From Gryganskiella cystojenkinii (Eukaryota > Mortierellomycota > Mortierellomycetes > Mortierellales > Mortierellaceae), in the NCBI GenBank assembly GCA_015852425.1, contig JAAAIG010000716.1:1-20093 (forward strand): DNA of 20,093 nt, in the 5' to 3' direction. This document shows, in pieces, positions 10,936 to 19,456 of the stretch (position 1 is its first letter; every line of letters begins with the position of its first letter). The notes under the pieces were generated by a model that ran no database searches, was not told the DNA's origin, and saw only the letters and a program-made list of their open reading frames with translations. A program made the translations under genes and the position numbers.

Positions 10936-11495
10936 TGCTATTGTTTTTTAACGCAAAGGATGACTCGGGCCTTTGGGGATGAAGAGGGGGGGTTTTTCCT
11001 AATGTTTTTGTGTGTTTGTGTGCTCACTCAAGGGGTGGGTGAATGGGAGGAATGGAAAGAAAAGGAAAGAGAATGGGAAGTGTGGGAGGAAGGAAAGAAG
11101 GATGGATGGGATTGCGTCGAGGGCAAGCAAACACGCAAAAACAAGTATTGTTATAACAAAAGCCGCCCGAGTAATAATAAAACAAAGGGCAGTGCGGTGT
11201 GGTAAAACGTCCTGAATCGCAATCGTGTGAGGTAATGAACCGAGTGAAAGATAAAGGACAGATAAAAGGGACAAGATGTGCGAATGGAATAATAATGTCC
11301 TTGTGAGTGTGGTTTGCTTCGAAGGAGGAGAAGAATGCAACAAAAGAAGAAGGACATGTGACCTCGAACATGCAACCTGAACGTAATCCATTTGGCAGTC
11401 ATTTTCTTATGTTCTTTTTCGAGAGCAATGCATCAATTGAACGTTCGATTCTTTCATTCTTATTTTTATTTTTTACATGCTACTACCTCTCTGAC
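10936..11495. promoter_or_regulatory. Upstream region of ATG2 and 3' flank of the minus-strand PPR gene
   Basis: This 560-nt tandem intergenic stretch (both neighbours on the minus strand) contains the ATG2 promoter and 5' UTR near 10936 and the PPR 3' UTR near 11495. On the plus strand it is strongly purine-rich (about 10980-11130). Two CCCCT pentamers occur on the ATG2 coding strand at 10985-10989 and 11031-11035, which match the core of the yeast stress-response element; at five bases this may be chance. No gene is supported; the overlapping short open frames are low-complexity and lack conserved features. Confidence 0.45.
11465..11470 (-). terminator. Candidate AATAAA polyadenylation signal of the minus-strand PPR gene
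   Basis: The plus strand TTTATT reads AATAAA on the coding strand, about 25 nt after the stop codon at 11496-11498 and within a T/A-rich run. Position and sequence suit a polyadenylation signal, but fungi often use degenerate signals and no transcript evidence is available. Confidence 0.4.
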
Positions 11496-13569
11496 TTATG
11501 CAGTCCGATAGCTCGTAGCACTACGTCGCCGTTGAGCAAGCCGAATCTGTCGCCTTCGCTCAGACTCTGCCAGATTACTCAACCCTCCAGTCTCGATGTA
11601 CTCTTTCAAGTTGGGTCCCACCACATACCCAAAAGACTCCATCTCCTCGACTGCAAACTTGATCCGGGGATCGTTCTCTCGGGCCAACTTGCGCACCAGA
11701 CTCGTGTAGATCGGCTCTGAAGGAATCACATTATGGCTCTTCATCTCCTCCAGGTACATGAACGCATCCTCATAGTTGATCTGCGTCAGACACAACGTGA
11801 TCAAAGACTGGTACGTATCCACGTTCGGATCCACTGCCGCAGTCTGCATCATCGTGATCACATTCCGCCCCTCTATCATGTTCTTGTCCACGATACAACC
11901 CGACAACAGCGCATTGTACGAATCCGTGTCCGGTACCACGCCCAATGATCCTGCAGTCTTGAACATGTCCAGAGCCCGGGTCAAGTTCCGGCCTCGACCA
12001 CAAGCCTCTAAAAGGACATTGAACGCGACCACATCCACAGTTTTGCCCTCCTGGTGCATCGATTGCATACACGCATAGGCCTCCTCAATCGTCGCGGCAT
12101 CGTACAGGACCTTGAGAAGACTGGTCGCTGTCAAAATCGTTGGTTGCATCCCAGACTTGCGCATGATCGACAACACATTGAACGCAGATTTGAACTTTTT
12201 GGCGAGGGAAAAGGCTTGGAGGAGCGGCGCAAAATGGTATTCTTGAAAGTTCATCCCGTTCTCGCCCATGTACTGGATTACCTCGGCCGCTAACCGAGGC
12301 GCAACACTATGACCTGCACAGTTCAGGACCAACATACACGTGCCTTCGTCCGGTTGCCCTTGCATGTCCCTCACAACCTTCTTCCAACAATATTCAACCG
12401 CGGTAAGCTAAAAGAAAGAAAAAAAAAATCACCGCACATGGGTTTTCACGGAAATCAAAAAGAACAAATAACATTAATAAAGCGAGTTATCAACCATGCA
12501 AAATAATTTCGCCCGCAGTGTACCATTTTAACAAACGATTTCGAATCACGAGTCCATACCACATAGTCCTCGGCTGCGCTGGCCATCAAATCCGAGTAGG
12601 TCGTCACGGGGATCTGAGAGAGACCACTCTGGACCTCGGCCATCTTTAGGACCAGATAAGCCGTCTCGGATTCGTGTAACGACTGAGCCAGTTGAATAAT
12701 CGGAAGAAAACATTGAAATGTTGGACGAACATTATTGACCTTGGGTTTCCCATTCTCGTCCGGCCATCCTTCCTCGTTGATGGCCACGGTCATGTCTCCG
12801 AGAACGTCCAGTGCATGCTCCAGTTCCTGGTTATGACAGAGTCCCTGAATAATGATCTCGTACGAACCAATGTTCATTTCCAGTCCTGCCTGATGGATCT
12901 TTTCCTTGATCTCTTCCAGCAAAATTGTGTCTCCCACTAAAGCCGCGGCCTAAAGGAAGCAGTTGCAAAGAGAAAGGTGAGACATGGTTCGCGATTGAAT
13001 CGATTCGAGATATACAGCATCAAGTCCTATTTAGGAATAGCAAAAAAAAAAAAAAAAAAAAAAAAATTCGAAAGACTTACTCGCAAGCCAATGTTGAAGG
13101 CCGAGATATCGGGCTTGATGCCGGCCAGGGTCATCTCCTCCAGGGTCTTTAAAAGATTCGGAATGTCAAAGTTGCGTTCGTGCGCCTCCAGTAGGACGGT
13201 ATAAGTCGTCAGGTCTGGTTTCAAGTTCGCCTCGAGCAACTCTCTACACTTTTCAAAGATGAGCATTGTGGACCTGTTGCTGGGATCTCTGGCGATTTTG
13301 ACGAGTTTCTTGTTCACACGGTCGAGCGGCGAGGCTGGGTATGTTCCTGTGATGATATGACGAGCGGATCCGAAACTACTGCCGGCGCGGAGTGGACTGT
13401 TATTGCTCAAAGGTGTTTGTTGTGGAATTAAAAGATGTGACCGATTTGGCCGAGGAGTGAGTGGACGCAGGAGGGCAGGTTGAGCCAACTTGGTGGCGGT
13501 GACGACGGTCCTCGTCTGGCTGTGGAGGCATCGATGAGCAGTCCGGAGATCTATTGACCGTGGCAGCAT
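11496..13569 (-). CDS. Pentatricopeptide-repeat protein, probably mitochondrial
   Basis: Three exons join in frame: 13081-13569, 12560-12949 and 11496-12407 (introns 12950-13080 and 12408-12559), giving 596 residues. The first 50 residues are rich in Arg, Ser, Thr and Leu and nearly free of acidic residues, as in a mitochondrial presequence. PPR-like helical hairpins of about 35 residues follow: residues about 100-163 (LKPDLTTYTVLLEAHER; GIKPDISAFNIGL), then 164-240, then a run of roughly seven through exon 3, with typical motifs such as DVVAFNVLLEACGRGR, VPDTDSYNALLSGC and VDPNVDTYQSLITLC. PPR proteins bind single-stranded RNA and act in organellar RNA processing, stability or translation. 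I do not recognise a specific orthologue and do not assign an RNA target. The start was chosen because exon 1 opens with the presequence and only non-coding sequence lies upstream. It is divergent from another PPR gene starting at 13875. Confidence 0.85.
13042..13066. repeat. A25 homopolymer (T25 on the coding strand) in an intron
   Basis: Twenty-five consecutive A on the plus strand. In the pre-mRNA of the minus-strand PPR gene this is a U25 run starting about 14 nt downstream of the 5' splice site of intron 1. Such runs are prone to replication slippage and sequencing error. Confidence 0.9.
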
Positions 13570-13874
13570 GTCTGTCTATGTGTGTGTATATATATGTATA
13601 TATAGGTATGTATTAATGAAAAATGCAAAGGCGAAAGGTATATGGATGGAGATCTACAAGAAATGCAAAGAAAAAGGGTTGAATGAATCGGATCGGTTGT
13701 ACAACATGCTTTCTTTGCAGAGTCTCTCCTCCAAGTAGATTTGTGACTGCCATTCTTGTTTACACACTTTCTTTTTCCTTTTTGGTCCTCCCCACTTCTT
13801 CCTTCCTTCCTTCCTTCCTTCCTTCCTTCTTCACATACCCTCCTCATTTACCCATCACCGGACGACCGACAATC
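13570..13874. promoter_or_regulatory. Shared divergent upstream region of two PPR genes
   Basis: This 305-nt interval separates the start codons of two head-to-head PPR genes. It contains an alternating TA run (13587-13604, TATATATATGTATATATA) close to the minus-strand start, and a pyrimidine-rich half on the plus strand (about 13740-13860) including a CCTT microsatellite. The TA run could act as a TATA-like element or be 5' UTR; it is only 18-35 nt from the minus-strand ATG. An open frame continuous with the plus-strand gene runs back to an ATG at 13683. Confidence 0.55.
13801..13828 (+). repeat. (CCTT)7 microsatellite
   Basis: Seven perfect CCTT units, flanked by further TTC/CTT-rich sequence, lie upstream of the plus-strand PPR start at 13875. 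The repeat is probably in the 5' UTR or promoter. It falls inside the open in-frame extension, where it would encode a repeating Phe/Leu/Pro/Ser segment. Confidence 0.9.
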
Positions 13875-16544
13875 ATGCACCGGGCGATTCACACTTCCAG
13901 GACAACCTCGGCTCATTGCACCTGCCTTCTCACCTTCTTTTCTAAACCACCCAGAGAGCTAAGACCTGTCGCGCGAACCTTCTTCACCTCGTCCGCATCC
14001 TCCTCCTCTACATATACCAAACCTATCAGTAGTCAACCACCATCCCGGTCACTAAAACCAGAACATTCCGCAACAGATATACGACCCATCAACAATGACA
14101 AAAGCCCAGAGAAAATACCCCGACTCGTTCTCCCCAAGAAATACCGTCCCCATGTTAAAAAATTGCTCGAAAGAAAAAAGCAAAGAGAAACCGAAGACAC
14201 CTCTGGGATCCATACGCTTTTACACAACCTCACCACCCTCTCACCCAAGGAATTCAATGCCGTCTTTGAGGGTCCTCGGGGTCATCAGCGACTCGCCAAC
14301 TTTATGCGACTCCACGTCGCTCTCAAAAACGAAAAAGACCCCGAATCGATGTGGATGGCCTATGAGGAGACACGTAAAGTTCAGGACGATCTCCTCTTAC
14401 TCTCACCCGAAATCCTTCGCATGTTGATCATTCATTTCAAGGAAGCGACTTCTCCGACTTTTTTCCCGTCGTCGACATCAACAACAGCGACAACAGAATC
14501 TCTGCCACTGGACAAGACCAGTCGACTGACCAGAAAAATACAGGATACGCTATGGGCTGAACGGATCCTGACCGTCCTCGAAGACAAACGACTCTTTAAT
14601 TTGGAGATCTCGAGGTGGGACTTGAGTGATATGATGTCGGCCTTGAACCGGCTAGGTCGATACTCGGATTCACTTCGGGAATTCAACCGGTATCTTTCAG
14701 ACCAGACCGCAAAACTCGACCCCATCCTTCTCAGTCATGCTGTTCGTGCCTGGGTTGGACGCGATCGACTCGACGTTGCTCTCGCGAGGACCAAGGATCT
14801 TGCGGTGAAATACAAAGTGACACCGAGTGAATTCACATTGGCCTATCTGATCCAGGAGACCATGCTCAAGGATCGAAAAACCGAGGCCTTCTCGCTCTGG
14901 CAACAATTGGTCGCGTCCCGATCCGTTGATGAGGTCCAGACCCTGAACGGAATCCTCCGAGTCTGTGTCAAGGTTCGAGCCAGCGATTTCGCCCAGATCA
15001 TCTACGATTCCATGAAGTCTTTCGGAGTTGAGCCCAATGACGAGTCCCTAAAGCTGATGCTCAGTCTAGCCGTCAGCGAGATCAACTACACAGAAGAACG
15101 AGACGGGTTCCTCAAGACCATCAGTGACAAGATCGCGTCCAAGAGCGAGACCGACAAAGTCTTCGACAAGCCTGTCCTCGATTCCATCCTCGTCAATTTC
15201 TCAAAGAAAGGGGATACTGAGAGTGCTGTCCTGGTCTTTCAATTGATGCGACAACATGGATTCGCCTCCAGTACTCAGGAACACAATGAGATCCTACATT
15301 GTTTTGTCCGATGGAACCAGATGGACAAGGCCATGGATTGGATTCAATATATGAGGCAGTCGGGTCTCCGACCCGATCGAGCTTCCTATGTGCTGCTGAT
15401 GCAGGCCTATACCCGACTCAGAATGCCTCGAGAAACCGAAGCTATCTTTCGACAGTTGATCACGGACGGCGTTCAGCCGGATCTGGCTCTTTGTAACTAT
15501 TTACTCCTGGCATACGAACAAGCAAGGATGAGCCGTCGATGTCTTCAACTCTACAAAAATATGTTTCGGGAGCGATCCATCGGCGTCGACGTCTTTTCGT
15601 TCTCTTGCATGTTCAATGCTGTCTTCCACAGTGAAAAGGCTGATCTTGAGGGAGGCGAGGGTCTAAGAGGCTCCGGCTCTCTTCTAGGATTTAATACCTT
15701 TATAGGCAAGCTCAGCCATCCCATCAGCTCACCGCTCATCTCGACAGCGTCAACCACATTCGATCCACCAACAACATCGTATGCCGACATCCAAGAATCA
15801 TTATACCCGACGACGCCACCTGTTAAATATCTTTTTGACGACGCCGTCTCCACCACTGAGGACCTGAATCCGCGCAGTCTTTTCCGTGACATGGTCCTTG
15901 TCGGCATTCGTCCCAGTCGATCCCTCTATGGCAACATCCTCCGAGCCTTCCTCTCCAAACACGATTATGCCGGAACCACCGTCGCCACAAAGGCCTGCCT
16001 GGATTTCTATGCGTTCCGACCAACCCCCAAGATGGTTGGCATTGTTCTCTCCTGGGTCGTCAAGGAGATGGAACGTCGCGGTCCCAGTCTCAAGGAAAAC
16101 GCTCTATCCTCCAGAGAACTCGCCAAGGTCGTTCATATGATGGGTCGTCCCCGAGGTCTAGTCGAAATCCTTCAAAAGATTGTCGAAGTCGAACAATGGG
16201 GGCCCGATGTAGAGAAAGCTAAGCACAAGAAACAAGAGGATGACGCCTATGAAGAAAAATTCATGAACAAGGATGAACTTCGTCTTCGCCATCAACATAG
16301 CAGGAAACAAGAGCAACCCCTGGATCCCATCGCGGAAGCAAAGCAGGAGATGGGCGGAGATCTCATCGATTTGTATACCCGTGGCCCCTTGACAGCCTAT
16401 TCCTGGAGTACTGCCGCGGATGAGCCGATCCGTCTGGATCTCACGGATTTCGAACGTTGGTTCAGTGCCTATTCTAAACGGACGACTTTTGCCCAGGCTC
16501 ATGCGGCCAGTATTGAGAATAAGAAACCGTCTTGGGAAGAATAG
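13875..16544 (+). CDS. Large intronless pentatricopeptide-repeat protein, probably mitochondrial
   Basis: A single open exon of 889 residues. I start at ATG 13875 because it opens a mitochondrial-type presequence (MHRAIHTSRTTSAHC, then Arg/Ser-rich, with no acidic residue for about 28 positions). An upstream in-frame ATG at 13683 would add 64 residues encoded partly by a microsatellite. A charged linker at about 80-150 precedes helical repeats from about 155. PPR-like units are clearest at about 245-345, 350-400, 445-580 (for example GLRPDRASYVLLMQAYTRLR and GVQPDLALCNYLLLAYEQAR) and 670-740. A low-complexity Ser/Thr/Pro insert lies at about 595-660. The last 120 residues are charged and non-repetitive. 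The likely role is organellar RNA binding, as for PPR proteins generally. I cannot name an orthologue. The absence of introns contrasts with the intron-bearing neighbours. Confidence 0.83.
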   Translation: MHRAIHTSRTTSAHCTCLLTFFSKPPRELRPVARTFFTSSASSSSTYTKPISSQPPSRSLKPEHSATDIRPINNDKSPEKIPRLVLPKKYRPHVKKLLERKKQRETEDTSGIHTLLHNLTTLSPKEFNAVFEGPRGHQRLANFMRLHVALKNEKDPESMWMAYEETRKVQDDLLLLSPEILRMLIIHFKEATSPTFFPSSTSTTATTESLPLDKTSRLTRKIQDTLWAERILTVLEDKRLFNLEISRWDLSDMMSALNRLGRYSDSLREFNRYLSDQTAKLDPILLSHAVRAWVGRDRLDVALARTKDLAVKYKVTPSEFTLAYLIQETMLKDRKTEAFSLWQQLVASRSVDEVQTLNGILRVCVKVRASDFAQIIYDSMKSFGVEPNDESLKLMLSLAVSEINYTEERDGFLKTISDKIASKSETDKVFDKPVLDSILVNFSKKGDTESAVLVFQLMRQHGFASSTQEHNEILHCFVRWNQMDKAMDWIQYMRQSGLRPDRASYVLLMQAYTRLRMPRETEAIFRQLITDGVQPDLALCNYLLLAYEQARMSRRCLQLYKNMFRERSIGVDVFSFSCMFNAVFHSEKADLEGGEGLRGSGSLLGFNTFIGKLSHPISSPLISTASTTFDPPTTSYADIQESLYPTTPPVKYLFDDAVSTTEDLNPRSLFRDMVLVGIRPSRSLYGNILRAFLSKHDYAGTTVATKACLDFYAFRPTPKMVGIVLSWVVKEMERRGPSLKENALSSRELAKVVHMMGRPRGLVEILQKIVEVEQWGPDVEKAKHKKQEDDAYEEKFMNKDELRLRHQHSRKQEQPLDPIAEAKQEMGGDLIDLYTRGPLTAYSWSTAADEPIRLDLTDFERWFSAYSKRTTFAQAHAASIENKKPSWEE

Positions 16545-16990
16545 ATCCAACCACAAGGGAATAAAAATCTTCTCCCACCCTCCTCGCCACCTTTCCCTGC
16601 ACACATACATGTTTTTTTTTTTTGTGTATATTTCTTCATGAAAAATGACGAGTCGTGGTAAAGGTGGGTAGGTGGATGAGAGAACGTGTTTAGTAATGTT
16701 CGAAACATCAATGAGGCTTGGGTAAAAAATGGGAGAAGAAGCCCTGTCCAGCAAGGCGATTTAAATACGAAAGAAAAAGAGGTACAGTAGGTAAAAAGGA
16801 CGGAACGAAACGAAAATCAATAGAAGACATGAAGGAAAGGTAGAGTCTATTGCACAAGGACTATTACGAAGTGTAACACGAGTAGAAAGAAATAAAGAAA
16901 ATATGAGCAGGAAGTAAAGTGGTCGCCGTCAGAATGACAGTTGGTATATGAGAGACGGCAATGTTCCATGGTTCGCTCCTCAGCCTTTTT
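16545..16990. other. Convergent intergenic spacer with 3' UTRs
   Basis: This 446-nt stretch lies between the facing stop codons of the plus-strand PPR gene and the minus-strand low-complexity gene. It is A/T- and purine-rich with a T11-T12 run near 16612-16623. AATAAA hexamers occur on the plus strand at 16560-16565 and 16891-16896. No gene is supported; the antisense open frame crossing this area lacks coding character. Confidence 0.5.
16560..16565 (+). terminator. Candidate AATAAA polyadenylation signal of the plus-strand PPR gene
   Basis: An AATAAA hexamer lies 16 nt after the stop codon at 16542-16544, followed by pyrimidine-rich sequence. It is close to the stop, so it would give a short 3' UTR; the second hexamer at 16891-16896 is an alternative. 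There is no transcript evidence. Confidence 0.3.
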
Positions 16991-19456
16991 TTATTTACCT
17001 CCGTTTTCGGCATGGTAATCTGCACGAGAGGAGGAAGCAGGACCAGCCTCAGCTTCATTCTCGATCGCAGTATCCGATGTTGGATTTGTAGTCTGTCGAC
17101 GAGTTTGAGCCTTTGAGGACAGGGGAGGGGATGACGACCGAGAGCGGGACGAAGGGTTGCTGTGAATGCTGCCGCTGTTGTGGTTATGCTCCTCATGATG
17201 GTTGCCGTTGTTACCTCCAGAAGATGGTGAGATTGGAGGCGAGGCACTGCTGCTGCTCAACGGCAACGACGACATCTGGGTCGTCTCCACCTTGACCTTG
17301 CGCAAGTCCGTCGAATCCAACAATGCTGGCGCAGACTCTGGAACAGTCGCAAGGCACTCTCCGTACTTCTTGACCCGTTCCGGAGAATTGATGGAGGCAC
17401 CACCATGATGGACTTTGCGTCGACCATTCGCCTGTTCTCTTTCAGCCGCAGCCTGTTCTGCAGCCTTCTTTTGTTGCTGATTCTGCCCAGCGTTCCTGAG
17501 AACTTTGGCTCGAACTGCATCCATGACTGCATCATGGTTGATCGACTTGCGTTTCAGACCCTGAGTAGGCGAAAGAGCCGAGGTCGGTGAAGTCTGCTGG
17601 TCGTCTTTGGGCGTGTAGGGAGGCGGTATATGGGATTGGTAATCAAGCACAGCGACTGGGGACGACTGCGCGGAAGAGGACAAGGCCTGAAGGCCATAGT
17701 GACGGTTCGAACTCTTGGGACCTGGATTTGTTGCGGGGAGTGGAGGCAAAGTCGTATGGGCAGGCGAAGGTGGGAGCCTTTGCGAAGAGTTGGGCTGAGG
17801 TTGGTAGGATCTGAACGACGTGTTGATCTTCAAGAAAGGTCGACCTGAAGACGGACTTTGCATTGGGTGATCCTGGTGCTGCTGTTGTTGTTGTTGCTGT
17901 TGTTGTGATTGTGGTTGCTGCTGCTTTGAATGCTCCTGAGATTCGTGTGCATGATGCTCATGGTGCGAGTGCTTGTTGTTATTGCGTGAGATCTCGCCTG
18001 CTGTAGAAGTGTACTGTTGCGATTGCGACTGCTGATTATATGATCCTCTGTAATAAGGCGAACTGGACGAAGTCGCATGGGACTCTGAGTACTGCACTGA
18101 GTAAGGTCGATTAGCTAAAGAGAGTTGAAATGAAGAAAAGACACCCCGGTAGTCGCGTGGTTGGGTTAAGATCTAGGCCCTCATCGGTCCAGTAAAAGTC
18201 TCATAAAGAGAAACGAAATCACTTGTTCAATGACCCACCTGCTGGAGGCGATCCCCTTCGCTTCTCAATGATCAAATCCAACTCCAGTTGTTTGGACTGC
18301 AACTTGATTTGCTCAGTTTTGTAGCGTTCCTCCTCGGCTTTGCGCTAGAAACGGGGGGTGAGGAAAGTGAAAAGCCAAAAAAAAAAAAGGAGCGATGTAG
18401 GTCAGTGAAAAGATCATAAAACAGCAGCCACAAATGAACAAAGAGTAGAAGGGGGGAGGCATTTGGTATCGGACGACATTTCCTGGTTGATCTTTGACAG
18501 TTGTCCAGGATTCGTTTTTGTCTTCCACCCTCGATTCCCATCATCAGGAGATGACTCTTGCTCTTCCCTAGCTTTTTGGGTCCTGTCCCCAGATCATCGA
18601 CTTCATTTTAGTCGGCAACGAGCTTGTCTTTTGTTGCCTCGACCAGCCTTTTGCAAGCCAGTAGTCTCGTTGTTGTTTGTTGATCCACGGACCTGTTATC
18701 AAGTCGTGTTTCCATCTTTTTTTTTGGATCTTGGACACATGGATCCACAAAAGAGACGAGTTATTTTTGGAGAGGGGGAAGAAAAGGGGAGAAACAGATC
18801 CGCGAGGTGGGGCAAGGCGAGGAGACAGACACAGAGGGAAGGAGGAGGCGGAAGAGTGGCGATGTTGATGAGGCAGGGTCCAAGAAAAGAAAAGATAAAA
18901 AGAGGAAAAAAGAAGATGAGAGTCGACTCACCTCGTCTTCCTTTGCCTTGGCGTTCAACACAGTGACCAAAAAATCTTTGCTGGCATCTTGGTATCTCTC
19001 GAGGATATCTGCGACAGAGAGCGACTTTGCGCTCGAGCCGCTGTTGTTGTTATTATGAGTATTATTCGAGGCTGAGGTTGAAGCCAAAGATTGAGTCGGC
19101 GCAGAGCCCGAGGCTGAGGCTGTTGTGGCCGAACTCGAATTGTTATTCGAGGTAGAGGACCCAAAAGTCTGAGAGTGCGAGTGGTGAAGCGAGTGGGGGT
19201 ATGGGTGGTGAAGACTGCCGTGGAAACTGGGGAACGCTCGGTGTCCGCCCTCGACGACGCCGGCGGAAAGGGGTCCGTGATAGTCTTGGTGGTGGTGATG
19301 GTGATGGCTGTGGTGGGAGTAAGGGTGTCGCTGTTGGACTTGGAAATGAGCGTGGTGCTGATGGAGGTGATGGGACGACCGCTGTTGGGTCGAAGCACTC
19401 GAGGACGAGGGATTCGACGAGGAGTAGGGCGCAGGAGGGTGGTCTGCCATGGTCAT
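16991..19456 (-). CDS. Unrecognised His/Gln/Asn-rich protein with a charged coiled-coil core, possibly nuclear
   Basis: Exons 18932-19456, 18239-18344 and 16991-18114 join in frame (introns 18345-18931 and 18115-18238) to give 584 residues. I do not recognise the family. Residues 1-144 are low complexity: a His-rich region at 29-95 with six consecutive His, then Ser/Asn/Ala-rich sequence. Residues 145-206 form a compact helical, charged block (VADILERYQDASKDFLVTVL, then KAKEDE from exon 1 joined to RKAEEERYKTEQIKLQSKQL in exon 2), likely a coiled coil. Residues 212-395 are Gln/His/Ser/Pro-rich with Gln9 at 281-289. A second helical block at about 397-440 starts with LKRKSINHDAVMDAVRAKVL and contains basic clusters that could be nuclear-localisation signals. 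The tail is Ser/Pro-rich. No zinc finger, bZIP, homeobox or catalytic motif is visible. A regulatory or scaffold role is only an inference. ATG at 19456 is the first start; ATG at 19450 has better context (ACCATGG) and would drop two residues. Confidence 0.75.
17879..17905 (-). repeat. CAA/CAG tract encoding Gln9
   Basis: Nine consecutive TTG/CTG triplets on the plus strand encode Gln9 (residues about 281-289) in the low-complexity protein. More Gln and His codons flank the run. Confidence 0.85.
18345..18931 (-). other. Long first intron of the low-complexity gene (587 nt)
   Basis: Donor GTGAGT (GT at 18931-18930) and acceptor CTAG at 18345-18346. Removing it joins ...AKAKEDE to RKAEEERYKTEQ, giving one uninterrupted amphipathic charged helix, which supports the boundaries. 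The intron contains an A12-type run near 18377-18388 (plus strand) and G/A-rich sequence, with no recognisable RNA gene. Confidence 0.75.
19280..19345 (-). repeat. CAC/CAT-rich tract encoding a polyhistidine region
   Basis: The plus strand shows repeated GTG/ATG triplets; six consecutive ones at 19289-19306 encode His6, with further interrupted His pairs alongside. It lies in the N-terminal low-complexity region of the minus-strand gene. Confidence 0.75.

Noticed and set aside
11420..11450. A GTTCGATTC string resembling a tRNA B box
   Set aside because: No A box, no acceptor or anticodon stem pairing upstream at the right distance; it appears to be chance.
16158..16754. A 198-codon minus-strand open frame overlapping the end of the plus-strand PPR gene
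   Set aside because: Antisense to conserved-looking coding sequence, no motif, and low-complexity hydrophobic/aromatic content in the spacer part.
18390..18550. CTGATGATG and CTGA strings on the minus strand as a possible intronic box C/D snoRNA
   Set aside because: The box C match is imperfect, spacing is about 150 nt, and no terminal stem or guide region could be seen.
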